Below are positions 6,423 to 13,119 of a stretch of DNA of 16,277 nt, in pieces. The notes under the pieces are model-generated. The model was not told where the DNA came from. It did no database searches and saw nothing but the letters and a program-made list of their open reading frames with translations. The stretch lies in assembly GCA_002403905.1 (NCBI GenBank), contig DHIR01000165.1, forward strand, positions 1 to 16,277. Direction: 5' to 3'. Both the position numbers and the translations under genes were made by a program. The stretch's first letter is position 1. Every line of letters starts with the position of its first letter. The stretch comes from Mucilaginibacter sp. UBA4741. Lineage in GTDB: Bacteria > Bacteroidota > Bacteroidia > Sphingobacteriales > Sphingobacteriaceae.

Positions 6423-7871
6423 ATGCAGGAATCAGCTTATTTTGATAAATACAATCCGATTGATGGCGTTTGGGATGAAATGTATGGAGCAGATGCCAAC
6501 GTGCGTGAGCATTACCGTAAGGTAATTGAGTACATTTCAAAAGAATCAGCAGACGATCTGAATAAAAAAGAAGAGCTTGCCAAAAGGCTTTTCATGAGCC
6601 AGGGTATAACTTTTACAGTATATAATAGCGGCGAGGGTATTGAAAAAATATTCCCGTTTGATATTATCCCTCGCATTATTACCGCTGCCGAATGGGCCTT
6701 TGTTGAGAAAGGGATTAAACAACGGCTAACTGCGCTTAATCATTTTTTAAAGGACATTTACCACAACCAGTTTATTATTAAAGATGGTATAGTGCCTATT
6801 GATGTTATATACTCTTGCCCGCATTTCCTGCGAGAAATGTACAAGTTGCAGGTGCCGTATGATATCTATGTGCATATATCAGGTATTGATCTGATCCGCG
6901 ATTTTGACGGTACTTTTTATGTGCTGGAAGATAACCTGCGTACCCCATCGGGCGTAAGTTATATGCTGGAGAACCGCGAGATCACCAAACGCTTATTCCC
7001 CGATTTGTTACCGCAATGCGGCGTGCGCAGCGTGACCGAATATCCGTCTATTTTGTATAAAAATTTACTGGCGCTATCACCACGGCAAATTGCTAACCCT
7101 AATATTGTGTTGTTGAGCCCGGGTATTTATAACTCGGCTTATTTTGAGCATACCACGCTGGCCCGTTTAATGGGTGTTGAGTTGGTTGAGGGCTGCGACC
7201 TGGTGGTGAACAATCATAAAGTATACATGAAAACCACCATCGGCTTACAGCAGGTAGATGTGATCTACCGCCGGGTTGATGATGAATATCTGGACCCACT
7301 GGTGTTTAATCCAAGCAGTATGCTGGGCGTGGCCGGTATTATGGGCGCTTATCGCAAAGGCAACGTGGCTATAGTGAATGCTATAGGTAACGGCGTAGCC
7401 GATGATAAAGCGGTTTACACCTACGTGCCTGATATGATACGGTATTATTTAAATGAGGAGCCGATATTAAAGAACGTACCCACCTACCAGTTAGGAAATG
7501 ACGATGAGCGCGAACATGTGTTTAAGAATCTGAACAACATGGTAGTTAAGCGTACCAACGGCAGCGGTGGCTATGGTATGCTGATGGGCCATGCGGCATC
7601 CGAAGAAGAGATCGATGAATATAAAAAAGAGATTATAAAAGAGCCGCGCAATTTTATCGCGCAACCAACCATAAGTCTTTCGGCAGCGCCATGCTATATG
7701 CAGGGCGAACTGAAACCGAGGCGCATTGACTTACGCCCATACGCGCTGTTTGGGCCTGATGGAATTGAGATAGTACCCGGTGGCTTAACCCGTGTGGCAC
7801 TAAAAGAAGGATCGCTGGTGGTTAACAGCTCGCAGGGCGGTGGCAGTAAGGATACGTGGGTGTTGGCGTAA
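6423..7871 (+). CDS. circularly permuted ATP-grasp type 2 protein (COG2308 family)
   Basis: The protein has 482 residues, the usual length for stand-alone members. Family features: N-terminal FDKYNPIDGVWDEMYGADANVREHY-like opening, FPFDIIPRIITAAEW, the segment ISGIDLIRDFDGTFYVLEDN (about 154-173) with RTPSGVSYMLENR after it, VDVIYRRVDDEYLDP (about 279-293), GNGVADDKAVYTYVPDMI, VVKRTNGSGGYGMLMG (nucleotide-binding glycine loop, about 377-392), and the end LRPYALFG, GGLTRVAL, VNSSQGGGSKDTWVL. This family is predicted to form amide or peptide bonds with ATP; no reaction is proven. It opens a co-directional run with an alpha-E protein and a transglutaminase-like protein, a partnership known from comparative genomics of amidoligases, so the three are expected to act in one pathway in the cytoplasm. 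No signal peptide is present. Confidence 0.93.
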   Translation: MQESAYFDKYNPIDGVWDEMYGADANVREHYRKVIEYISKESADDLNKKEELAKRLFMSQGITFTVYNSGEGIEKIFPFDIIPRIITAAEWAFVEKGIKQRLTALNHFLKDIYHNQFIIKDGIVPIDVIYSCPHFLREMYKLQVPYDIYVHISGIDLIRDFDGTFYVLEDNLRTPSGVSYMLENREITKRLFPDLLPQCGVRSVTEYPSILYKNLLALSPRQIANPNIVLLSPGIYNSAYFEHTTLARLMGVELVEGCDLVVNNHKVYMKTTIGLQQVDVIYRRVDDEYLDPLVFNPSSMLGVAGIMGAYRKGNVAIVNAIGNGVADDKAVYTYVPDMIRYYLNEEPILKNVPTYQLGNDDEREHVFKNLNNMVVKRTNGSGGYGMLMGHAASEEEIDEYKKEIIKEPRNFIAQPTISLSAAPCYMQGELKPRRIDLRPYALFGPDGIEIVPGGLTRVALKEGSLVVNSSQGGGSKDTWVLA

Positions 7872-7874
7872 ATC

Positions 7875-7980
7875 CAGTAGGCAGTTGGCAGCAGCAGTTA
7901 GCAGTAAATAAAGGGTTGAAAATATCCGAATAATTAATAAGATAAATAAATCCGATATCGAAAATCCGATATCCGAAATC
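7875..7980 (+). repeat. two tandem-type repeats in the ATP-grasp/alpha-E spacer
   Basis: The 118-bp spacer contains imperfect CAGTT/GGCAG/AGCAG units at about 7875-7907, then a direct repeat: AATCCGATATCGA at 7949-7961 and AATCCGATATCCGAA at 7963-7977, with a partial copy ATATCCGAA at 7922-7930. GATATC gives both copies local dyad symmetry. No hairpin with a T-run follows, so read-through to the alpha-E gene is possible. From memory both repeat types are scattered in Sphingobacteriaceae intergenic regions. Confidence 0.55.
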
Positions 7981-7989
7981 AAAAATAGG

Positions 7990-8925
7990 ATGTTAAGTAG
8001 AGTAGCAGCAAGTTTATATTGGCAAAGTAGGTACATTGAGCGTAGCGATGGTATGCTGCGTATGCTTAAAATAAATTATGCTTCATCGCAGGATGCCATA
8101 CAGGAGTTTACCTGGGAACCGGTTATACGCATATTTGCCGGGCTTGACGATGATGAAGGCGCCACCTTGGGCAATGATAGCCGCTCCGTATTAAAATACA
8201 TGGTGATGGGTAAAAGCAATTCAAATTCGGTATTGAATATAATCACCCTTGCCCGCGAAAATGCACGTAGTGTGCAGGAGCACATCACTAAAGATCTTTG
8301 GCAATGTTTAAATGAATACTATCATACGGTAAAAGATAGCAAGCTGGAACGCGCCTTACAGCGTGAGGACCCAATAAGCGTATTGGATGTTTTGATAAAA
8401 CAAGTAATGCTTTACTACGGAACTGTTGAGATTACCATGGAGCGTGGCGAGGGCCGGAGTTTTATGAATATTGGTAAATACCTTGAACGTGCTATACAAT
8501 CGGTTGATATTTTAGATACCAAGTTTGGGTCTATTAGCGATAATCCCGACTTACTGACTGATACCACTTACTGGAAGCACTTACTGCTTTCGCTGGGCGG
8601 ATATGAACTGTATTTAAAAACTTATCGAGAGGGTTTTGAAGCCGAGAACGTGCTGGAGCAAGTGGTATTGAATAATGATTTCCCGCGCTCGGTTATCTAT
8701 TCAGTAAATAATATACAACGATATTTCGAGCGTCTGCAAAATGATAGTAACATGGAAGATTTTAGGGATATGACCTTTAAAATTGGCCGTTTGCAAAGCC
8801 GCATCAAATACAGCTCTGTAAAAACTATAAGGCAGGAAGGGTTACATGCCTTCCTTACCCAAATAAGAGGCGAACTTTACGGTATTGCAGATGCGCTTAA
8901 TGAACATTATTTTGCGAATTCGTGA
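7990..8925 (+). CDS. alpha-E domain protein (COG2307), partner of the ATP-grasp protein
   Basis: The protein has 311 residues. It starts MLSRVAASLYWQSRYIERSD, the canonical alpha-E N-terminus, which fixes the start. Further family motifs are LARENARSVQEHITKDLWQCLN (about 87-108) and GRSFMNIGKYLERAIQSVDIL (about 157-177). The protein is almost all alpha-helical, rich in conserved Arg and Glu, with no signal peptide. Alpha-E proteins occur nearly always beside circularly permuted ATP-grasp proteins, as here, or fused to them. Their role is unknown; a scaffold or second active component of the predicted ligase has been suggested. The repeat-filled spacers on both sides (118 and 155 bp) are longer than in a typical compact operon. 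Confidence 0.93.
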   Translation: MLSRVAASLYWQSRYIERSDGMLRMLKINYASSQDAIQEFTWEPVIRIFAGLDDDEGATLGNDSRSVLKYMVMGKSNSNSVLNIITLARENARSVQEHITKDLWQCLNEYYHTVKDSKLERALQREDPISVLDVLIKQVMLYYGTVEITMERGEGRSFMNIGKYLERAIQSVDILDTKFGSISDNPDLLTDTTYWKHLLLSLGGYELYLKTYREGFEAENVLEQVVLNNDFPRSVIYSVNNIQRYFERLQNDSNMEDFRDMTFKIGRLQSRIKYSSVKTIRQEGLHAFLTQIRGELYGIADALNEHYFANS

Positions 8926-8975
8926 AAAAAGATTAGTTAATTGAAGATTAGGATCATAAAATAAAAATTAAATAA

Positions 8976-9031
8976 CCCTCTTTCCGCGCAGCGAAGAGAG
9001 GGTCGACAAGCGAAGCGATGTCGGGGTGAGT
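8976..9031 (+). repeat. double-hairpin intergenic repeat (REP-like)
   Basis: Two hairpins in tandem: CCCTCT (8976-8981) with AGAGGG (8997-9002), then CGACA (9004-9008) with TGTCG (9019-9023). Both loops carry the same GCGAAG hexamer (8991-8996 and 9010-9015). The element is clearly more GC-rich than its surroundings and ends in GGGGTGAGT. From memory, similar 'GTCGGGGTGAGT' elements are dispersed in Mucilaginibacter/Pedobacter genomes; this window has only one copy. It sits between the alpha-E and transglutaminase genes, where it could trim or stabilise the mRNA. Confidence 0.65.
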
Positions 9032-9080
9032 AATCGCCGACAGCTAACATTAAGATCAACCAGATATAAAGTATACCCAT

Positions 9081-10055
9081 ATGCCTGAATTTGAAATACA
9101 ACATATAACCAGATATATTTATGACAGCCCGGCGCGTGATAGTGCTAACCAGATCATTCTGTTCCCCATAAAAGATGAGTTTCAGGATGTTTTGAAGCAG
9201 GAGGTTACCGTAAGCGGCAACCCTATTGTTGACAGGCATATAGATTATTATGGTAACGAGGTTGGCAGCTTTACTTACAGCGAACCCCATTCGGTATTGA
9301 TCATTAACTCAAAAATATTAGTGAGTACCAAGCATCGCCCTTACCCGGTAAATGATATTTTCCCGGCACAGCAATGGGAAGATCTAAAGCCTTTACAATA
9401 TATCGTTCCCTTCATAGATTTTTTAAGGCAGGAGTATTTTGAGGGATTTGAAGACTTAAAAAAACTGGTTGAAGAACTAAAAGGGAATAATGATATCCCT
9501 TACCAGGTAGCACTGCGCTTTTGCGAGTATGTGTACAAGAATTTTAACTACATAAAAGGCGTAACCACGGTTGAAACTACGTTGGATGAGATATGGAAAC
9601 TAAAGGCCGGCGTTTGCCAGGATTTTGCCCATATTTTAACCGAAATGCTGCGCATGGTAAAAATACCAGCGAGGTATGTAAGCGGCTATATTTGTACCGA
9701 TAAAAACGGCATGCGCGGCGAAGGCGCAACCCACGCCTGGGCCGAAGCATATATACCTGATTACGGCTGGCTGGGCCTGGACCCCACTAACAACATAATA
9801 GCTAACGAAAATCATGTGCGCCTTGCAGTAGGCCGTAACTTTATGGACTGCTCGCCGGTAAAGGGTGTTTACAAAGGCTCATCGGGCCATAGTTTAGAGG
9901 TTGCGGTAACGGTTGATGATGATGGTTTAGTAAATTATGAGCTGGCCGATGAAAAAACGCCGGCAGATATACCGGTAGCAAATCATCTGTCTAAAAACAG
10001 TTATCAGCGCCATATGGAGATGATCCAGCAGCAACAACAGCAGCAACAACAATAA
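9081..10055 (+). CDS. transglutaminase-like cysteine protease of the ATP-grasp/alpha-E system
   Basis: The protein has 324 residues. An N-terminal bacterial transglutaminase-like beta domain (about 1-85, starting PEFEIQHITRYIYDSPA) is followed by the papain-fold transglutaminase core (about 140-240). The catalytic triad is complete: Cys179 in AGVCQDFAH, His218 in ATHAWAEAY and Asp234 in LGLDPTNN. No signal peptide is seen, so it is probably cytoplasmic. In the known gene neighbourhood this protein accompanies ATP-grasp and alpha-E proteins and is thought to cleave or transfer the amide product, which is unproven. The last nine residues are all glutamine, encoded by a CAG/CAA repeat that is not part of the family fold. 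It converges with the thioredoxin-like gene 67 bp away; no clear terminator lies between. Confidence 0.93.
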   Translation: MPEFEIQHITRYIYDSPARDSANQIILFPIKDEFQDVLKQEVTVSGNPIVDRHIDYYGNEVGSFTYSEPHSVLIINSKILVSTKHRPYPVNDIFPAQQWEDLKPLQYIVPFIDFLRQEYFEGFEDLKKLVEELKGNNDIPYQVALRFCEYVYKNFNYIKGVTTVETTLDEIWKLKAGVCQDFAHILTEMLRMVKIPARYVSGYICTDKNGMRGEGATHAWAEAYIPDYGWLGLDPTNNIIANENHVRLAVGRNFMDCSPVKGVYKGSSGHSLEVAVTVDDDGLVNYELADEKTPADIPVANHLSKNSYQRHMEMIQQQQQQQQQ

Positions 10056-10061
10056 CAATAA
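10026..10061 (+). repeat. CAG/CAA microsatellite encoding a poly-Gln tail, continuing past the stop
   Basis: The 12-bp unit CAGCAGCAACAA occurs twice in a row (10026-10037, 10038-10049), followed by CAATAACAATAA (10050-10061). The gene's stop TAA at 10053-10055 is itself one element of a CAATAA repeat, so a second in-frame TAA follows at 10059. Replication slippage here would change the length of the glutamine tail in steps of whole codons. Confidence 0.8.
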
Positions 10062-10122
10062 CACGCCAACTGTATCGCTGTACTGTACCTTGTTTCGCAG
10101 CACCAAGCGATAATAAACGCAG

Positions 10123-10620
10123 TTACTTCGTCTTCTTAACCTCCGCAATCAAATCATTGATCTCCGGTGCTTTTGAGTAACCTTTTACCAATTTTTTATC
10201 ACTGTTATAAACGGCTACGTACGGCGTGGTTTGTATTTTAAAATACTTTTGCACCTGGTAACTATAACCTTCTGTACCGATGGTGATATTTGGATATTTC
10301 TTCAAATCGTAATCGCGCACAAAGTTTTTAATGGCACGGATATCATAATTGTTAGACCAGGTTATCATCATGATCTGGGTATTGCCTAGTTTTTTCATGC
10401 GTTCGCGCATCTCCATAGTTAAATGCTGGCAATGCGGGCAATCTGGCGAGAAATAGATAAGCAGTGTTTTGCGGTGCTTTAAATTTGCCGGGGTTATCCA
10501 GGTGCTGTCGGTTGTTAAAATACGGTATGGTGGCATAGCGGCACCGATCGAGTCATTGTTTTGGGCACGGCAATATCCGGCTGCTATTATCAGGCTAAAA
10601 AGTAGAATTAGTTTTTTCAT
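10123..10620 (-). CDS. thioredoxin-like protein, periplasmic (TlpA/peroxiredoxin-like)
   Basis: The protein has 165 residues. The signal peptide MKKLILLFSLIIAAGYCRA precedes QNND. One thioredoxin fold fills the rest: LLIYFSPDCPHCQHL carries the redox pair Cys61-Pro-His-Cys64, and TTPYVAVYNSDKKLVKGY carries the cis-Pro133. CPHC is the motif of DsbA-like and some TlpA-like oxidoreductases. The mature protein would reduce or oxidise disulfides in the periplasm; the direction is not decided by the sequence. An alternative reading of Cys17 as a lipobox Cys is weak (AAGYC lacks a good lipobox). It starts 13 bp after the stop of the upstream Gfo/Idh/MocA gene and is probably its operon partner, although a functional link is not obvious. 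Confidence 0.9.
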   Translation of the reverse strand: MKKLILLFSLIIAAGYCRAQNNDSIGAAMPPYRILTTDSTWITPANLKHRKTLLIYFSPDCPHCQHLTMEMRERMKKLGNTQIMMITWSNNYDIRAIKNFVRDYDLKKYPNITIGTEGYSYQVQKYFKIQTTPYVAVYNSDKKLVKGYSKAPEINDLIAEVKKTK

Positions 10621-10633
10621 TTGTAAGTATATA

Positions 10634-11650
10634 TTAAGCTTCCAGCAGTTCCATCTGCCAGGCCATGTGTTCTTCTGTTATTGGATATAACGCGTTATTG
10701 CGCACCGCATGATAAACTGCATAAAATAAATTAGCATAATCGCCTTTTATGGATGGCATAAACTCAATGCTCTTTTCGCCATCCGGCCCAACCGTAACCA
10801 GTTTGCCTTCCATGCCATCCGGCTCAATGCCATAAATATCGTCAGTTGGCAAAATGCCTTTATCTAACTGGGCCTCCTGCACATCGCAGCGGTATTTGCT
10901 GTAGCTGCCTATGGTGCCATGCACCACAAAAGCAGGTAGCGGGTCGGCAATTAATAAGCCTGACGTTAAATACACCACCAATCCGGCAGGGTAAGTTAAA
11001 CGATAATTTAAGTAATCAGGTACTTCTGATAAGTTGCGCTGTATGGTAATAAATTTATCAAAGGTTAAAGGCTGGCCAAATAAATGGATAGCCTGATCAA
11101 TAAGGTGCGGACCTAACTCATAAACTATCCCGTTTATAGGTGTATCCTTAGTTTCTTTAAATGGCTTGGGGTTAAGAGCCGGTTTGTAGCGATCATAACG
11201 GAAATTTACCTCGGTTAACCGGCCCAATCGGCCGCTTTCAATAACTTCTTTTACGGATAAGAAATCACTATCCCAACGGCGGTTTTGATAACCGAAAACC
11301 TGGCGACCATTTGCACGGGCTACGTCAAACAATTCTTTGATCTCGGCGACATTACCAGCGGCGGGTTTTTCAATCAGCACATGTTTACCGGTATTTAGTG
11401 CCTGTTTGGCAAAATCAAAGTGGGTAAAGTTGGGTGTGTTAACTATGATGAGTTCTATCTCGCTATCGGCCAATATCTCCTCAACCGAGTTATAGCTTAC
11501 AATATCCGGGTAATGCGCGGCCATTTTTTTCTGACTACGCTCAACCACCGCTTTTAACTTAAACTGCGGATTGGTGCTTAAAAAAGGCGCATGGAAAATC
11601 CTTCCGGACATTCCGTAAGCCAATAAACCGGTTACTATAGGTGCTGACAT
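10634..11650 (-). CDS. Gfo/Idh/MocA family oxidoreductase, IolW/YvaA-like
   Basis: The protein has 338 residues. An N-terminal Rossmann fold begins with GLLAYGMSGRIFHAPFL (8-24), has VNTPNFTHFDFAKQAL and the HVLIEKPAA segment with the conserved Glu-Lys-Pro. The C-terminal alpha/beta domain includes YQNRRWDSDF, RYDRYKPALNPKPFKE and ELGPHLIDQAIHLFG, where the His and Asp are the usual catalytic or substrate-positioning residues. The whole pattern is like Bacillus IolW (YvaA), an NADP-dependent scyllo-inositol dehydrogenase, so a sugar or inositol oxidoreductase is likely, with the substrate unproven. It ends at MELLEA, some 15-20 residues earlier than IolW as I remember it, which may be normal in this phylum. 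No signal peptide. The thioredoxin-like gene follows after 13 bp. Confidence 0.92.
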   Translation of the reverse strand: MSAPIVTGLLAYGMSGRIFHAPFLSTNPQFKLKAVVERSQKKMAAHYPDIVSYNSVEEILADSEIELIIVNTPNFTHFDFAKQALNTGKHVLIEKPAAGNVAEIKELFDVARANGRQVFGYQNRRWDSDFLSVKEVIESGRLGRLTEVNFRYDRYKPALNPKPFKETKDTPINGIVYELGPHLIDQAIHLFGQPLTFDKFITIQRNLSEVPDYLNYRLTYPAGLVVYLTSGLLIADPLPAFVVHGTIGSYSKYRCDVQEAQLDKGILPTDDIYGIEPDGMEGKLVTVGPDGEKSIEFMPSIKGDYANLFYAVYHAVRNNALYPITEEHMAWQMELLEA

Positions 11651-11740
11651 GTTAGATAGTTGTATTACACAGCCAAATTATTGTTTTAATCAGGCTTATG
11701 CAAATAAACCGCACCTTTGGAGAGACGGCCGGCGTGAGGT

Positions 11741-12313
11741 CTACCTCATACTCCCATGCACCGCGTCTATCAAATCAAGATGTCTTTGTATGGTAAGGAC
11801 ATTGTGGGCGGCAAATTGTTTTATCTGCGGATCATAACCGTGCTTAGCTGTGTTTTGAAACAGGTCAAGCGCTTTTTTATAATCTACTTTTATTTTATCC
11901 AGGTAAGCAATGTCAAATTCTTTGCCTGTTTTTTTGGCTAGCTCGGCGATGGATTTTTGGTCTTCGGCATCCAAAGTATCGGGCAGGTTTATTTTTTTGA
12001 CTTTGGCAAGCGCGGTTAATCTTCCCTTGCCTTTGGTAAGATCCTTGATCATCATGGCACCCAGGTTTTTTATCCGCTTATCCAACCCTTTTTGTTTGGC
12101 CAGCGTGCCTATTTTAATTTCGGCCAGGCAGCCATAGGCAATGGTGGTTACAAATTTAATATCATCTTTACCTACAATAATGGAGATGTGTTTAGTGGTA
12201 TCAATAACATCGCTAGTGGTATCATCATCCGCATCGCCGGTTTTATTACCATGACAAGCCTGTAATAAACAAGCAGAAAGCAGGGTAATAAACAGTAGCG
12301 TTACCTTTTTCAT
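11741..12313 (-). CDS. DUF4142 lipoprotein (ferritin-like helical bundle)
   Basis: The protein has 190 residues. It begins MKKVTLLFITLLSACLLQAC, a lipoprotein signal with lipobox LLQAC and acylated Cys20; the earlier Cys15 fits less well. A low-complexity acidic linker (DADDDTTSD) follows, then an all-alpha domain of about 140 residues (KDDIKFVTTIAYGCLAEIKIG; RIKNLGAMMIKDLTKGKGRL; AAHNVLTIQRHLDLIDAV), matching DUF4142, a family with a predicted ferritin-like four-helix fold. Its function is unknown; members are membrane-anchored in the periplasm and frequent in multiple copies in Bacteroidota. It is divergent from gcvH with a 135-bp shared upstream region, and 90 bp upstream of the dehydrogenase gene on the same strand. 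Confidence 0.88.
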   Translation of the reverse strand: MKKVTLLFITLLSACLLQACHGNKTGDADDDTTSDVIDTTKHISIIVGKDDIKFVTTIAYGCLAEIKIGTLAKQKGLDKRIKNLGAMMIKDLTKGKGRLTALAKVKKINLPDTLDAEDQKSIAELAKKTGKEFDIAYLDKIKVDYKKALDLFQNTAKHGYDPQIKQFAAHNVLTIQRHLDLIDAVHGSMR

Positions 12314-12421
12314 AAGAGGTTATTGGGTTAGTAATCAATAATTTTTGTTCAAATAGGGTTTTTGGTGATTATAAAATTACGGTTTAATAAGGTTAATTTA
12401 TCGGGTTGAATAAACTTTTCT

Positions 12422-12429
12422 TATTTTTG
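12422..12429 (+). promoter_or_regulatory. possible -7 promoter box for gcvH
   Basis: TATTTTTG is an exact match to the Bacteroidota -7 consensus TAnnTTTG, 19 bp upstream of the gcvH ATG, which would give a leader of roughly 10-15 nt. The nearest TTG upstream (12406-12408) leaves only 13 bp, shorter than the usual 17-19, so the -33 element is unconvincing. Confidence 0.35.
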
Positions 12430-12448
12430 GATAAAATTAAATGATCAT

Positions 12449-12829
12449 ATGAACTTTCCTGCTGAACTAAAGTACACAAAAGACCACGAATGGGTTAAAT
12501 TAGAAGGTAACGTAGCTACCATTGGTATTACTGAATTTGCACAAGGCGAACTAGGGGATATTGTATATGTAGATATAAACTCTGTAGGGAAAGAAGTTAG
12601 TAAGGAAGGTGTTTTTGGCACTGTCGAGGCTGTTAAAACCGTATCAGACTTGTTTATGCCGGTTACCGGAACTGTAACGGAGGTTAACAAAGCGTTGGAT
12701 AGCCAACCTGAATTAGTAAACTCTGACCCATACGGCGAAGGCTGGATGGTAAAAATAACCGTGTCAAACGCCGCTGATGTAACTAGCCTATTATCTGCAA
12801 ATGATTATAAGGGCCTTGTAGGCGCATAA
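12449..12829 (+). CDS. gcvH: glycine cleavage system H protein
   Basis: The protein has 126 residues, normal for GcvH. It shows [20 protein letters not shown] at the N-terminus, [12 protein letters not shown] in the middle, and the lipoylation site [16 protein letters not shown] with Lys63 as the lipoyl-lysine; GEGWMVKI completes the fold. It carries the aminomethyl group between the P, T and L proteins of the glycine cleavage complex in the cytoplasm. Genes for GcvP, GcvT and lipoate attachment are not in this window, which is normal in Bacteroidota, where gcvH is commonly unlinked. It is followed 6 bp later by a VanZ-like remnant; gcvH-vanZ adjacency is, from memory, common in Bacteroidota. 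Confidence 0.98.
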   Translation: MNFPAELKYTKDHEWVKLEGNVATIGITEFAQGELGDIVYVDINSVGKEVSKEGVFGTVEAVKTVSDLFMPVTGTVTEVNKALDSQPELVNSDPYGEGWMVKITVSNAADVTSLLSANDYKGLVGA

Positions 12830-12835
12830 TTTTTA

Positions 12836-12967
12836 ATGAAGACATTCTTTAAATATCAAAGGCTCACAATTTTGTGGGCCTTGTTTATTTTTATAATGTG
12901 CAATGCCGATTTTGGCGGCATTAAGGATGGGAATATTTACTATATTAGTAGCTATTGGAGCAATTAA
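12836..12967 (+). pseudogene. probable truncated VanZ-family remnant, 43 codons
   Basis: The ATG at 12836 opens a 43-codon frame ending TAA at 12965-12967. Its first 24 residues, MKTFFKYQRLTILWALFIFI followed by MCNA, resemble the first helix of VanZ-like membrane proteins (Tyr-x-Arg-Leu, Leu-Trp-Ala-Leu, then Cys-Asn). The usual continuation (Pro-Gly-Phe-Asp-Lys and three more helices, about 120 residues in all) is missing; the frame ends in IKDGNIYYISSYWSN. The location directly behind gcvH fits a vanZ position. However, the same bases form a good terminator hairpin (12859-12892), so the resemblance could be accidental translation of a terminator. It may also be a real small membrane peptide. 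Confidence 0.4.
12859..12892 (+). terminator. intrinsic terminator-like hairpin after gcvH
   Basis: AAGGCTCAC (12859-12867) pairs with GTGGGCCTT (12874-12882) over 9 bp, with one G-U wobble, around the loop AATTTT, and is followed by GTTTATTTTT. This fits a rho-independent terminator 30 bp past the gcvH stop. It overlaps the VanZ-like frame, so if it works, that frame and the lipoprotein gene downstream get little transcript from the gcvH promoter. Confidence 0.6.
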
Positions 12968-12969
12968 TT

Positions 12970-13119
12970 ATGATAAAAAATAAACTGTTTATAATGGGAT
13001 TGATAGGCTTGCTAAGCCTGTCAGCTTGCGGCATTTTTAAAAAAGACTGCGGATGTCCGCATTTTGGTAAAGTAAAAACACCGGCAAAACAAGCGCCTGT
13101 AGTTTACGCGGCGCAATAA
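12970..13119 (+). CDS. small lipoprotein with a DCGCP motif, 49 aa
   Basis: ATG 12970 to TAA 13117-13119 encodes 49 residues. The start MIKNKLFIMGLIGLLSLSAC is a lipoprotein signal with lipobox SLSAC and acylated Cys20. The mature part of 30 residues reads GIFKKDCGCPHFGKV and then a Pro/Ala/Lys-rich tail ending VVYAAQ. The clean signal and lipobox make it a real gene despite its size. Two further cysteines (27 and 29) in CGCP could bind a metal or form a disulfide. Similar very small CxCP lipoproteins exist in Bacteroidota in my memory, without a known function. Its stop codon directly abuts that of egtD on the other strand, with no base between. Confidence 0.75.
   Translation: MIKNKLFIMGLIGLLSLSACGIFKKDCGCPHFGKVKTPAKQAPVVYAAQ

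Noticed and set aside
11701..11740. GGCCGGC-rich stretch and GAGGT/ACCTC inverted repeat after the DUF4142 gene as a terminator
   Set aside because: The stem is only 5 bp and partly lies in the coding end; no T-run follows on the minus strand.
11649..12137. Plus-strand frames opposite the DUF4142 gene
   Set aside because: They are antisense to a lipoprotein gene with lipobox and family motifs; no own features.
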